Source: Plotosus lineatus
Taxonomy: Eukaryota > Chordata > Actinopteri > Siluriformes > Plotosidae
Length of the DNA: 64,000 nucleotides
Assembly (NCBI GenBank): GCA_024760905.1
Contig: CM045731.1
Location: 19,271,001 to 19,335,000, forward strand
Reading direction: 5' to 3'
Of this stretch, positions 33,604 to 43,797 are shown piece by piece. The first letter of the stretch is position 1, and each line of letters starts with the position of its first letter. Both the position numbers and the translations under genes were made by a program. The notes under the pieces were generated by a model that saw only the letters and a program-made list of their open reading frames with translations, was not told where the DNA came from and searched no databases.

Positions 33604-33664
33604 CTTATACTGTTTATTTTAATGTTGCTGCTAATTTCGTATACAAAATAACAGAAACTGCCTT

Positions 33665-33950
33665 TCATTTGTTCATTCATTTTCAATCCTAATTAGGTCT
33701 GCATGGAGGCTGACTCTGGGCGAGGGTGCAGGGTACACCTTGGATAGCTCTCCAGACCATTGCAGGGCCAATACACCTCACTCTCAACCCTAAGGCTGAT
33801 ATGAAACTGACAACTAGTCAACTCTGCATGTTATCCATCTGGGAGGAAACCGGAGTATCCGGACAGAAATGCCCTATCGGAAGCTACGACTCGAACCCAG
33901 GACCTTCTTGCTGTGAGGCGGACATACTAACCATTACATTACACCACCTA
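33665..33950 (-). mobile_element. SINE-A copy with internal deletions
   Basis: Reversed tail ATTCATTTTCAATCCTAATT, core GCAGGGTACACCTTGGATAG, B box GGTTCGAGTCGTAG, head GTAATGGTTAGTATG. Confidence 0.75.
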
Positions 33951-33959
33951 TAGTTATAA

Positions 33960-34046
33960 TATGCAAACTCTATTCAGATTGCCTTAGCCCAGGACTGAAC
34001 CCAGAACCATGCTTTGAAGACTAACCATTACACCAACGTTCTGGTC
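33960..34046 (-). mobile_element. SINE-A head fragment
   Basis: ATGCAAACTCTATTCAGATT, GGACTGAACCCAGAACCATG and ACTAACCATTACACCA. Confidence 0.55.
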
Positions 34047-34593
34047 CCGCTATATGTTAACTAATCACTAATATGTAAATTTAACTCATCCTGAAATGAT
34101 GCACTGAAGTGGACATTTTTACACTGTAACATGTACATTAGCCTTCCAACGAGTTACACAAACCTGATCAGAAAATAATTGCTATCTGAAGTAATAAAAA
34201 TAGTGGATTTGTATCTTTAAGGTGAACATTATAAAAAGTAGAAGCTTTCACGCTGTCTCTCAACAGCAGTGTATCATTCTGTATCTAATTAGAAAAGAAG
34301 GTGGTGTGTTGCTAAAAGTGGGATTGAGTTCACACACACAAGTCACCAGCGATTAAACCTAATTATCACCTAGCGCTGTGCTGTTGAGACACAGCCGGAA
34401 TCTACTTAAGGTTCCACTCAGATGTTAACATCTGCTTGGTGGGTTTCTACTGTAGTTTCCATTTCTCGTACATGTGATGAGCAGCACGAGATCATGCTCA
34501 TGAAAATTAATGTTGTTTTAAGATATATCTCACATTTACATCTTATATTCATGGAATTTTGTAGACGCTCTTATCCAGAGAGACTTATATATT

Positions 34594-34596
<3 letters not shown>
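34047..34596. other. Unassigned stretch
   Basis: 34556-34590 (GTAGACGCTCTTATCCAGAG, AGACTTA) is a short dispersed word frequent in fish and also embedded at 25441-25489. The rest was not recognised. Confidence 0.4.

Positions 34597-34649
<53 letters not shown>
34597..34649. repeat. (GT)n microsatellite at the end of an RTE fragment
   Basis: About 26 GT units ending exactly where the reversed RTE 3' end begins. Confidence 0.98.
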
Positions 34650-34650
<1 letters not shown>

Positions 34651-35420
34651 TTCTTCTTTTCCTTTCGGCTTTTCCCTTCAAGGGTCGCCACAGCAAACCA
34701 TCTGCCTCCATCTCACCTTATCCTCTGTATCTTCTACTCTTACTCCGACTACCTTCATGTCCTCCTTCACCACATCCATAAATCTTCACTTTGGTCTTCT
34801 TCTAGGCCTTCTGCCTGGTAGTTCCAACCTCAGCATCCTACTACCAATATACTCACTATCCCTCCTCTGTACATGTCCAAACCATCTCAATCTAGCCTCT
34901 CTGACTTTGTCTCCAAAACCTCTAACATGTGCTGTCCCTCTGATGTACTCATTCCTGATCCTATCCATTTAGTTACTCCTAAAGAGAACCTCAACATTTT
35001 CATCTCTGCTACCTCCAGCTCTGCCTCCTGTTTTTTCCCCAGGGCTACTGTTTCTAAACCATACAACATCACTGGCCTCATCACTGTCTTGTACACTTTT
35101 CCTTTCATTCTTGCCGATACCTTCCTATCACACATCACACCGGATACTTTTCTCTAACCATTCCAACCTGCCTGCACACGCTTCTTCACCTCTTTTCCAC
35201 ACTCTCCATTGCTCTGGATTGTTGAGCCTAAGTACTTAAAATCCTCCACCTTCTTTATCTCTGCTCCCTGTAACCTCAAAGTTCCTCTTGGGTCCTTGTC
35301 GTTCACACACATGTATTCTGTTTTACTGAGGCTAACCTTCATTCCTCTCCTTTCCAGGGCATACCTCCACCTCTCTAGATTTCCCTGCACTTTTTCTCTG
35401 CTCTCACTACAGATTACAAT
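34650..35420 (-). mobile_element. RTE-type LINE, 3' 770 bases
   Basis: Reversed 3' end (CTTCTTTTCCTTTCGGC) and minus-strand coding for VICSESREKVQGNLERWRYA, FKYLGSTIQSNGECGKEV and RLRWFGHVQRRDSEYIGSR. Its 5' break is at TG repeats (35420), matching the GT tract on the other side, which suggests insertion into a TG-rich site. Confidence 0.88.
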
Positions 35421-35529
35421 GTGTGTGTGTAAATATATATACATATTATATATATATATATATATATATACATATTATATATATATACACAAAAGGACAG
35501 GACAAAGGCTTTCTATTGAAACTCCATTT

Positions 35530-35584
35530 ATCACTACAGATCTGTTTCGAGGGGTGGTAAAACCATCCCCTCTCTTCAGGTATT
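35530..35584 (-). ncRNA. Candidate type I hammerhead ribozyme, minus strand
   Basis: Mirror motif in the left arm. On the minus strand CTGAAGA (35573-35579) is followed by stem II GAGGGG, bulged A, TGGT, loop TTT, ACCA, CCCCTC (all pairs intact), then GAAA, CAGA/TCTG and TA. Predicted cleavage falls between 35535 and 35534. Stem I (AATAC with GTGAT) has one mismatch and a wobble, so it is weaker than the plus-strand version. Confidence 0.65.
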
Positions 35585-35590
35585 ACAGTA

Positions 35591-35645
35591 ATCACCTGAA
35601 GAGAGAGGATGGTTTCACCACCCCTCGAAACAGATCTGTAGTGAT
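35591..35645 (+). ncRNA. Candidate type I hammerhead ribozyme, plus strand
   Basis: Stem I ATCAC (35591-35595) with GTGAT (35641-35645); CTGAAGA (35596-35602) is the CUGANGA core. Stem II is GAGAGG, a bulged A, TGGT, loop TTC, ACCA and CCCCTC. GAAA (35627-35630) follows. Stem III is CAGA paired directly to TCTG without a loop, then TA, giving the GUA cleavage triplet before 35641. A loop-less stem III is typical of the minimal motifs reported in Penelope-like elements, which act best as dimers. Confidence 0.7.
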
Positions 35646-35749
35646 AAATGGAGTTTCAATAGAAAGCCTTTGTTCTGTCCTTTTGTTTATTTGCTCTACC
35701 AAAAAGTATTGAGCACTCTCCTACGGAAGGATCTACTCAGAAAATCCTC

Positions 35750-35751
<2 letters not shown>

Positions 35752-35835
<84 letters not shown>
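35752..35835. repeat. (TA)n microsatellite
   Basis: About 39 TA units, then CA repeats. Confidence 0.98.
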
Positions 35836-35840
<5 letters not shown>

Positions 35841-35865
35841 TACATACAGTATACTGTACAGAGCA

Positions 35866-35996
35866 GACAGATTGACCAATCAACTGCTGAAGACTCAAAT
35901 CAGTGAATTAAATGAGCCAAGTCAGGTGTGCTGCTGCATGGTTGAAACAAAAACCTGCAGCCACATGGCCCTTGGTGGCATGAGTTTGACACCCCT
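35866..35996 (-). mobile_element. hAT terminal fragment
   Basis: Reverse complement starts CAGGGGTGTCAAACTCATG, a hAT-type terminus. The fragment ends near the TA tract, and no matching second end was found. Related to 20404-20471. Confidence 0.5.
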
Positions 35997-35997
35997 G

Positions 35998-36370
35998 TAG
36001 TAGGCCCTTGACTATTCGCGGTTTTGCACTCACGGTTTGAGTATTCGTGGACTGCCAAGCAACTGACACATCACTCAAATTCAGCCAATGGCTGTTCTCC
36101 TTCCTGCTGTTTGGTGAAATGATGTAATGCCCCTTTTCCCTCATTCGCACACAAGTTGTCAATGAGCCTCTTTTTTTTTTGTGTGTGTTTTAATTACCAG
36201 TTAAGCTCTATGATGCCACTTAAACACTGTGCGTCTTCTCTGGCTAAGCGATAGAAAACGCTGGATGTCTCTTCTGAAGAAATAAGACTTTGTCCTGAAG
36301 AAACGACAGTTTCCTCTGAACTGTTGTATTAAAGTCCTTTTCAATTATTATTCCAGTTTATTATGCAGTA
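35998..36370 (+). mobile_element. pogo/Tigger-like terminal region
   Basis: CCCTTGACTATTCGCGG and GAGTATTCGTGGAC are terminal words of pogo-type elements. The following part (TTAAGCTCTATGATGCCAC, CTTCTGAAGAAATAAGAC, TCAATTATTATTCCAGT) recurs reversed at 48610-48815. No transposase was found. Confidence 0.45.
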
Positions 36371-36469
36371 TGAGTTAATGCTTGTGCGTGAGATTTTATG
36401 TTCTATAGCATGTTTAACAAACAAAAGGGATAAACTTTATTATGCTTCATGTCCATATATGTCTATTTT

Positions 36470-36803
36470 AGTGCAGTGGTGGCCTGCTGGTAAAAGATGG
36501 TGAATCGCTGAGCCTAAGGTTGGGGGTTTTGGTCCCACTCTCCACAAGGTTGTCACTGTCCCCACCAATGCAGCTAACTGGTTATCAAAGGCCGGCCATG
36601 TCTCTCACTGTCTATGGTAAGAGGCATGTAAAAGAACCTTTGCTGACTTTCGTCAAGAGTAGGCTGCATGGCCGTCAGCATGTTTCTGCCCCTTACTAAA
36701 GGGTTGTCTCAGGAAGGGCATCTGATATAAAAACCTATGCCAAATCAAACATGCGAAGATTTTCTGTGGCAACCCCTGAGAACAGCCGAAAGGAAAAGAA
36801 GAC
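36470..36803 (+). mobile_element. SINE-B copy with RTE-derived tail, full length
   Basis: Head GTGCAGTGGTGGCCTGCTGG, GAATCGCTGAGCC. Body with GTTATCAAAGGCCGGCC. Tail: GGGTTGTCTCAGGAAGGGCA (RTE leader), GCCAAATCAAACATGCG, then GCAACCCCTGAGAACAGCC and GAAAGGAAAAGAAG (RTE 3' end). Confidence 0.88.
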
Positions 36804-36804
36804 T

Positions 36805-36805
36805 C

Positions 36806-36840
<35 letters not shown>

Positions 36841-36860
36841 ACATTACATACATATATATA

Positions 36861-36898
<38 letters not shown>

Positions 36899-36926
36899 CA
36901 TATATATACATATATATATATATATA
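36805..36926. repeat. Compound TG/TA microsatellite
   Basis: TG units (36805-36838) then TA/CATA repeats. Confidence 0.96.
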
Positions 36927-37345
36927 GCGTAGGCCTCCGTCAGTCCCGAAGGACTATGGCTGCACTCTGGCCAGTATCCCGACTGGTGATACTCCCCAGT
37001 GCACAGAGCCTGGGTAGGGAGTAATGAGGGACAGGCTGTTACCCAAGCAGCAAGTCCCCCCCTGTCTCGGCGCCACCGGAAGGATCCAATGGAAAGGCAA
37101 GTGCCGATACGACTGGGTTCCAGTGCCGCTGCAGGAGAGAAACTACGGTCAATTTAGAACGGCCAATTAACCTACAGTGCACATCTTTGGATTGCGGGGG
37201 AAACCGGAGCACCCGGAGGAAACCCGCACAAGCACGGGGAGAACATGCAAACTCCACACAGAAACGCCCAGGCCGGGAATCGAACCCGGGCTGTCTTGCT
37301 GTGAGGCGGACGTGCTAACCACTACGCCACCGTGCCACCGGGGCA
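36927..37345 (-). mobile_element. SINE-A head with a TTCG-hairpin tail
   Basis: On the minus strand the head is excellent (GTGGCGTAGTGGTTAGCACG, B box GGTTCGATTCCC) and the body runs to CTAAATTGACCGTAG. Then comes a tail unlike other copies: CTGCAGCGGCACTGGAACCC, GACTTGCTGCTTGGGTAACA, GGGAGTATCACCAGTC. The terminal hairpin AGTCC-TTCG-GGACT (36942-36955) and GACGGAGGCC follow. The same tail ends the Rex3 copy at 41399. Confidence 0.8.
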
Positions 37346-37477
37346 GGAGGAACGCATCAAATACAGTAATGGAATAGATTTCCTGTCATTTGACTGGCTA
37401 TGCATTTATTTAATTATATAGAGAGTAGCAGTGGTTTGTTAACTGGCCAAGGTAGTCCTTTGCTATTTTTTTGAAAT

Positions 37478-37825
37478 GCAAATTCATTTTCTAAACTGCT
37501 TAATTCAAACTAAGGTCACAGGTAAGCTGACGCCCATCTCAGCCGACTCTGGGAAAGGGTGGAGTACACTCTGGACACCTTACCAGCCCACCACAGGGCC
37601 AACACGCATATAACCATTCACACTTAAACTTAGGGGCGTTTTGGAACAGTCAGATAGTTTACTGTGCATGTTTTTAGACTTTTGGAGGAAACCAGAGTAC
37701 CTGGAGGAAATCCGAGCAACCACGGGAAAACTATACAAACTCCACACAGAAACACACTAGCTGGGAATCAAATCTTTCTTGTCATGAGGCGGATGTGCCA
37801 AGCACTACGCCACTATGCCACCATA
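37478..37825 (-). mobile_element. SINE-A copy
   Basis: Reversed tail CATTTTCTAAACTGCTTAAT, core, body, head GGTGGCATAGTGGCGTAGTG. Confidence 0.82.
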
Positions 37826-38476
37826 AATCAAATTAAATAAATATAATTCGCATTTTTAAACATTTTTATCTGTGGCATTTAAAAAAAAACAAAAGAAAGA
37901 AAAAAGGACCCCTGAGGCAGATTTTGTTCCTAAAATGCATGTTGATGTCAATTTGGTCCCCCAGGCCACTGGGATGTACCACTGTAATTAATAAAGCAGT
38001 AAAACATGAGAAAAAATAATAATTGATATGGTTTTCCCAAAAGAGGAAATGGGGAGTGAGAAAAAATAAAATAAAATAAAAAAGTGATTCATAAGCAGCA
38101 GACAGCATGATGGCAGGGGTTCTATTACCGTGTTCATCTTTCAGATGCAGAGCTAATAGAGCTGCCATTTCTCATTACATACATTAGTGATCAGTAGTCA
38201 TGGGGTGGAGGAGAATCTGCCATGTTAACGGCTTAATAAGTGATTATGGGTTTCTTATGTTGAAGTGGAATTGGTTACATGGATTGTATGTGGTTTCTGG
38301 GGTTGGAAGTAAAAGGAGATGGTGAAGAGTACAAAACATACTGATTTAAGTAAAAAAATATTGCTGGTGTACAAATAAATCCTGTGTGTATTCAAAATGA
38401 AAGTTGTCATTCAGCAAAAAAAAAAAAAAAAAAAAAAATTCAGACACACTTCTTTGTATAGTGCTTTTCCATTAAC
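37826..38476. other. Unassigned stretch
   Basis: Poly-A at about 38417-38438. 38100-38290 looks single-copy. No gene recognised. Confidence 0.4.
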
Positions 38477-38537
38477 ACGCTCTCATCATCTGAACCGCTT
38501 GATCCGAGCAGGACCACGGAACCGGGGGTGCTGAAGC
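38477..38537 (-). mobile_element. SINE or LINE tail fragment
   Basis: CATCATCTGAACCGCTTGAT and CCGAGCAGGACCACGG resemble the reversed GGATTAAGCGG tail. Confidence 0.4.
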
Positions 38538-39182
38538 TACCTCACTTTTTCTCATTCGAAAGAAATATTTTAAGTACTGTATGTCTACTGACATCTCAAA
38601 TATGTTTAAAATGCCTAGTTTGTACAAGCATAGTATAACTTACATGTACATTGTGTACCATAAATGCTTATGCACCAAGCATATACTCTAGTAATATAGT
38701 GGCTGCCTTGTAGGGAATGTACTGAAACATGGCTTCGAAACATCGACTCAAGAATATAAGCGCCGCCCGACCTAGGCCTTGGTCCCTAGGTGCGTATACA
38801 AGTATGAAAGGCTAAGATCAGAACATCGCACATGTTTCGTTTTCCAAACCCAAGCAATGGGATTAGTGTTTCAAATAATCTAAATCTAAATCCTCACTCA
38901 GATTAGATTGACATGTGCGCCTTAGAAGGATTCAGCGGTTCAGAAAATGAATGAATGAATAATTTGTTTTTCACAACTTTGTCCCTGACCTGTTTGGAGA
39001 GTTCCTTGGTCAAAATGGTGTTACATGCCTGGTGGTCCACTTGATTCGTGGTGTTGCAAGACTCTGGGCCTATTGGAACAGGTTTACATAGTTATTATAA
39101 TTTTCTGAACCACTTAACCCCATACAGCCCAGCCATAGAAAGCAACAGGTAAAAAAGTATAATTAAACCAAAGACACGCTGA
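38538..39182. other. Unassigned stretch
   Basis: A short SINE tail (AGGATTCAGCGGTTCAG, GAATGAATGAAT) lies at 38925-38962. The rest was not recognised. Confidence 0.4.
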
Positions 39183-39246
39183 CCAAAGACCCACGGCACA
39201 AATGCCCCCCATGATCTTTCGAGATCAACGGAGCCAAAATCAAAAA
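39183..39246 (-). repeat. Dispersed repeat R, partial
   Basis: Reversed ATCATGGGGGGC and GCCGTGGGTCTTTGGTCAGC, matching 23267-23320. Confidence 0.5.
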
Positions 39247-39420
39247 CAATATGTAAAAGAACCATTACTGACTTTCGTAAAGAGTAGGTTGCAAAGCCGT
39301 CAGCGTGTTTCTCTCCCTTGCTAAACAGTTGTGTCAGGAAGGGCATCCAATGTAAAAACCTATGCCAAATCAAACGTGCAAATCATTTGCTCTGGTGACC
39401 CCTGAAAAAGGGAAAACGCT
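39247..39420 (+). mobile_element. SINE-B body with RTE-derived tail, 5'-truncated
   Basis: ATGTAAAAGAACCATTACTG, GCCGTCAGCGTGTTTC, then GTTGTGTCAGGAAGGGCATC and GGTGACCCCTGAAAAAGGG. It abuts the Rex3 copy at 39447. Confidence 0.75.
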
Positions 39421-39446
39421 TTTTTCGGCTTTTTCCTTTTTCAGAC

Positions 39447-41398
39447 ACCTTAAGTTGCAGTTCGATGATTGACTTTGTTGTTGTGTCACCAGACTTGTGG
39501 CCGTATGTTGTGGACACTTGGGTGAAGAGAGGAGCTGAGCTGTCTACTGATCACCACCTAGTGGTGAGTTGGCTTTGGTGGTGGGGAAGACTGCCTTCCA
39601 GAACTGGCAGGCCCAAGCGTGTAATCAGGGTCTGCTGGGAACGTTTGGCAGAGTCCCCTGTCCAAGAGGCCTTTAACTCCCACCTCCGGCAGAGCTTCAA
39701 CCACGTTCCGGAGGAGGCGGGTGGCATGGAATCAGAATGGGCCATGTTTCGTGCCACTCTTGCTGAGGCGGCAGCCCATATCTGTGGCCAGAAGGTCGTC
39801 GGTGCTTGTCGTGGCGATAACCCTCGAACCCGGTGATGAACACCTGTGGTGAAGGGGGCCGTCCAGCTGAAGAAGGAGGCCTATCGGGTTTTATTAGCCT
39901 GTTGGACTCCTTAGGCAGTAGACAGGTACCGGCAGGCCAAACGTGCTGCAGCTAAAGCTGTCGCACATGCAAAATCTCTGGTGTGAGAGGGGTTCAGTGA
40001 GGGCCTGGAGAGCGATTATCGGTTGGCCTCAAAAAGGTTCTGGACCACCATCCGACGCCTCTGGAGGGGGAAGCAGTTCTCCACAAACACTGTTTACAGT
40101 GGAGGTGGGGAGCTGCTTACCTCGACTGAGGATGTCGTTGAGAGGTGGAGAGAATACTTTGAAAACCTCCTCAATCCCACCTACACGCCCTCCGTGGAGG
40201 AGGAAAATCCTGGGTGTTTGGGTGGGGGTCCACCCATCACTGGAGTGGAGGTCGCTGAGGTTGTCAAAAAGCTCCTCGGGGGTCGAGCTCCAGGGTTGGA
40301 TGAGATCCGCCTAGAATATCTCAGGGCTCTGGATGCTGTAGCACTGTCTTGGTTGACACGTCTCTGCAACATCACGTGATCATCGGGGGCTGTACCTCTG
40401 GATTGGCAAACCGGGGTGGTGGTCCTGATTTGAAAGAAGGGGGACCTAAGGGTGTGTTCCAATTATCGGGGAATCACACTCCTCAGCCTACCCGGGGAAG
40501 TCTATGCAGGGGTACTGGAGAAGAGAATTCGACAGATAGTCGAAACCTGGGATTCAGGAGGAACAATGTGGTTTTTGTCCTGGCCGTAGCACTCTTGACC
40601 AACTCTATACACTTCACAGGATCTTGAAAGGGGCATGGGGGTTTTCCCAATTTGTCCACATGTGTTTTGTGGATTTGGAGAAGGCTTTCGACCATGTTCC
40701 TTGAACAATCTTGTGGGACGTGCTCTGGGAGTTGCTACGGGCCATTCTATCGCTGTATCACCGGAGCCAGAGTTGGTCCGTATTGGTAACAACTGGTTGA
40801 ATTCATTTCCGGTGGGAGTTGGAGTCCACCAAGGCTGTCCTTTGTAATCGATTCTGTTCATAATTTTTATGGACAGAATTTCTAGGCACAGTCGAGGCGT
40901 TGAGGGGTTCTGGTTTGGTGGCAACCGGACCTCGTCTCTGCTTTTTGTGAACAATTTAGTCCTTTTGGCTTCATCAAGTTGGGACCTGAAGCTCTCATTG
41001 GAGCAATTCGCAGTTGAGTGTGAAGTAGCCGGGATGAAGATCAGTATCTCCAAGTTCGAGGCCATGGTTCTCAGTTGCACAAGGGTGGAATGCACCCCCC
41101 GGGTCAGGAATGAGGTCTTGCTCCAAGTGGAGGAGTTTAAGTAATTTGGGGTCTTGTTCATGATTGAGGAAAGGATGGAGTGGGAGATCGATAGACAGAT
41201 CGTTGCAGCCTCTGCTGTTAAACGGAGCCTGTACTGGTCCGTCGTGGTGAAGAAAGAGCTGAGTCGCAAGGCTAAGCTCTCAATTTATGAGTCGATCTAC
41301 GTTCCAATCCTCACCTGTGGTCAGGCGATTTGGGTAGTTGCCGAAAGAACAAGATCACGGATACAAGCACCTGAAATGAGCTTCCTTCGCCGGGTAGC
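39447..41398 (+). pseudogene. Rex3 LINE, truncated at both ends, many stops
   Basis: Encodes STDHHLVVSWLWWWGRLPS (endonuclease end, intact DH), RQSFNHVPEEAG, KQFSTNTVYSGGGELL, GRAPGLDEIRLEYLRALDAV and DWQTGVVV. Then NYRGITLLSLPGEVY, FVDLEKAFDHV and LLFVNNLVLLASS follow, where the FADD box is destroyed. FKYLGV is changed to a stop at 41144. The last Rex3 residues are SFLRRVA at about 41398, and the normal 3' end is replaced by a foreign tail. Confidence 0.85.
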
Positions 41399-41546
41399 GG
41401 TGGTGCCGAGAGGGGGATTTGCTGCTTGGGTAACAACTTGTCCTCTATACTTCCTACCCAGACTCTGCGCACTGGAGAGTATCACCAGCGAGGATACCAG
41501 CCAGAGTACAGCTCCATAGTCCTTCTAGACTGACGGAGGCCAACTA
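41399..41546 (+). mobile_element. TTCG-hairpin-type SINE tail joined to Rex3
   Basis: GATTTGCTGCTTGGGTAACA, GGAGAGTATCACCAGC, CCAGAGTACAGCTCCATAGT and CTGACGGAGGCC match the tail of 36927-37140 in the same 5'-to-3' sense as the upstream Rex3. There is no SINE head between them. Confidence 0.7.
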
Positions 41547-41548
41547 CT

Positions 41549-41574
41549 CTCTCTCTCTCTCTCTCTCTCTCTCG

Positions 41575-41610
<36 letters not shown>
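41549..41610. repeat. CT and TA microsatellites
   Basis: (CT)n 41549-41573 followed by (TA)n to 41607. Confidence 0.97.
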
Positions 41611-41617
<7 letters not shown>

Positions 41618-41738
41618 AGTGGACCACATTGAATTATTTTTCAAATCCATTCAGACTGCAGGAGAAAAAATTAAATAGTGAATAGATTTGAAAACTGCTA
41701 TATATGGTGTTAATCTGGTAATTTTTGATTTGCAATCA

Positions 41739-43188
41739 GTCTTCTTCTTCTTCTTTTCCTTTCGGCTGTTCCCTTCAGGGGTCGCCACAGCAAATCATCT
41801 GCTTCCATCTCACCCTGTCCTCTGCATCTTCTTCTCTTACGCCAATGCCCTTCATGTCTTCCTTCACCACATCCATAAATCCCTTCTTTGGTCTTCCTCT
41901 AGGCCTTCTGCCTGCTATAGTTCCAACCTCAGCATCCTACTATCAATATATTCACTATCCCTCCTCTGTACATGTCCAAACCATCTCAATCTAGCCTCTC
42001 TGACTTTGTCTCCAAAACCTCTTACATGTGCTGTCCCTCTGATGTACTCATTTCTGATCCTATCCATCCTCGTTACTCCCAGAGAGAACCTCAACATTTT
42101 CATCTCCGCTACCTCCAGCTCTGTCTCTTGTCTTTTCCTCAGTGCCACTGTTTCTAAAGCGTTCAACATCGCTGGCCTGATCACCGTCTTGTACACTTTT
42201 CCTTTCATTCTTGCTGATACTCTCCTATCGCACGTCACACCGGACACTTTTCTCCAACCATTCCAACAGCCTGCACGTGCTTCCTCACCTCTTTTCCACA
42301 CTCTCCATTGCTCTGGATTGTTGAGCCTAAGTACGTAAAATCCTCCACTTTCCTTATCTCTGCTCCCTGTGGTGCTCATCGTTCCTGTTGTGTCCTTGTC
42401 ATTCATACACATGTATTCTGTCTTATTGAGGCTAACCTTCATTCCCCTCCTTTCCAGGGCATACCTCCACCTCTCTAGATTTTCCTGTACTTGTTCTCTG
42501 CTCTCACTACAGATCACAATGTCATCTGCAAACATCAAAGTCCATGGGGAATCATGTCTAAACTCATCTGTCAGCCTGTCCATCACCACAGCAAACAAGA
42601 AGGGACTCAGAGCTGACCCTTGATGCAGTCCTACCTGTTTGACACTCTTTTCACTTCTAGAACATTCCTGACAAACTGCTCGTTCAAGATGACTCCTACT
42701 CCATTTCTCTTCCCATCCACACCTCGATAAAACAGCTTAAACCCTGCTCCTAAGCTTCTAGCCTTGCTACCTTTCCACCTGGTCTCCTGAACACAGAGTA
42801 TGTCCACCTTCCTCCTCTGCATCATGTCAGCCAGCTCTCTATCTTTTCCTATTAGTTCCAACATTTAAAATCCCTACTCTCAGTCCGAGACTCATGCTTT
42901 TCCTCTTCTCTCTCCGCCTACGGACACGCCTCCCACCATTCCCTCTTCGACCAACAGTAGTCCAATTTCCACCAGCACCCTGTTGGTAACAGCACTGATG
43001 GTGGTTGTTAAACCGGGCCTCAACCGATCCGGTATGGAGGTAATGTTTGTGATTTGTATTATAAAGTTTATCATTGGTTTTACGTAGGATGCCCTTCCTT
43101 ACACAACCCTCTGCATTTATCTGGGCTTGGGACCGGCGTGAGGGAGAGACACTGGTTTGTGCCCCCCCTCTCGGCTGCATTCGGTCTT
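41739..43188 (-). mobile_element. RTE-type LINE, internally deleted
   Basis: Reversed 3' end begins at CTTCTTCTTCTTTTCC (about 41742). 41915-42598 encodes MFADDIVICSESREQVQENL, SLNKTEYMCMND and the C-terminal RLRWFGHVQRRDSEYIDSR. At about 42635 RT motif B (LHQGSALS) is joined directly to the endonuclease (SNRV, GVGVILNEQF, ILCVQETRWKGSKARSLGAG). That leads to the element's 5' leader, ending at GGGGGGGCACAAACCAGTG reversed (about 43160-43180). About 1.6-1.7 kb, from the endonuclease end to RT motif A, is missing. Confidence 0.85.
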
Positions 43189-43797
43189 ATTATTATATAA
43201 ATTAAAAAAGACCTCCTGATGGAGCAGAGGAATAGGGGTAGAATTTTAGTTCCTGCATGGTTTTCATTTAGAGATTGCACTTACTTTGCTGGGAAGGCAG
43301 CAGGAAGTCACATTATAACACTTGTCATAAGGGCTGGTAAATAACATCGGGATATTTTTATTCAGACTGGTTTTTTCCTGATTTAATTTCAATTCAGGTG
43401 TTACCATTAAGCCTGAACATCACTTTGTACTACATATTAAAAAGCAAATGACAAAATAATCCATAGCCTTCTTTTTGGAAGCACTAAGAATTTAACAAGC
43501 CACTTAACAGATAATTGAAAGGTGGGAAAAAGAAGTCTGAACAGTTCGTTTTCTAAATCCAAAGTGGAGAGAAATTACTGCAGAGCTAGAAACGTCGAGT
43601 CATTGCTCATAAAAAAGTAAAGAACTTTTTACCAGGTGCAGAGAAATCCACAAACCTCATTCGGAGACCAGGGAGACAGGTGCAAAATTAAATTGGTCTG
43701 AATACCAAAATTTGATCGAATGCTACATGTGTGAATTCACCCACTGATCTGAAATAAAAAGCTGTATTCAGAGTGTCATATCTGATACCAGGTCCAC
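43189..43797. other. Unassigned stretch
   Basis: Single-copy-looking, AT-rich. Nothing recognised. Confidence 0.4.

Larger units (their letters stand above)
30421..33604 (-). mobile_element. RTE-type LINE, 5'-truncated, split by a hAT element
   Basis: Same family as 16810-20001 in reverse. The 3' end is the CTTCTTCTTTTCCTTTCGGC stretch at about 30430-30450. TTATACTGTT occurs at 30411-30420 and 33605-33614, a 10-bp target duplication. The hAT element 30598-31761 interrupts the C-terminal coding region. On the minus strand 32184-32654 keeps FVDLKKAYDRV-type motif A (read as MDLKKAYD), GLHRGSALSPFL and IMFADDIVICS (FADD intact). 33091-33603 is the linker. The endonuclease was never copied. Confidence 0.88.
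35489..35686. repeat. 198-bp near-perfect palindrome
   Basis: Left arm 35489-35586 and right arm 35588-35686 are inverted copies with about three substitutions and one 1-base gap, separated by a single base. TA-rich tracts flank it. The hammerhead motifs in each arm suggest that two inverted ends of a Penelope-like element (PLE) or a related ribozyme-bearing repeat were joined. Confidence 0.85.

Noticed and set aside
34598..34972. Open frame joining a microsatellite to a plus-strand frame opposite RTE
   Set aside because: The microsatellite part is CV repeats and the rest is antisense to the LINE coding sequence.
36260..36330. CTGAAGA and GAAAC words suggesting another hammerhead
   Set aside because: No stem II can be drawn between the core boxes and stem I pairing is absent.
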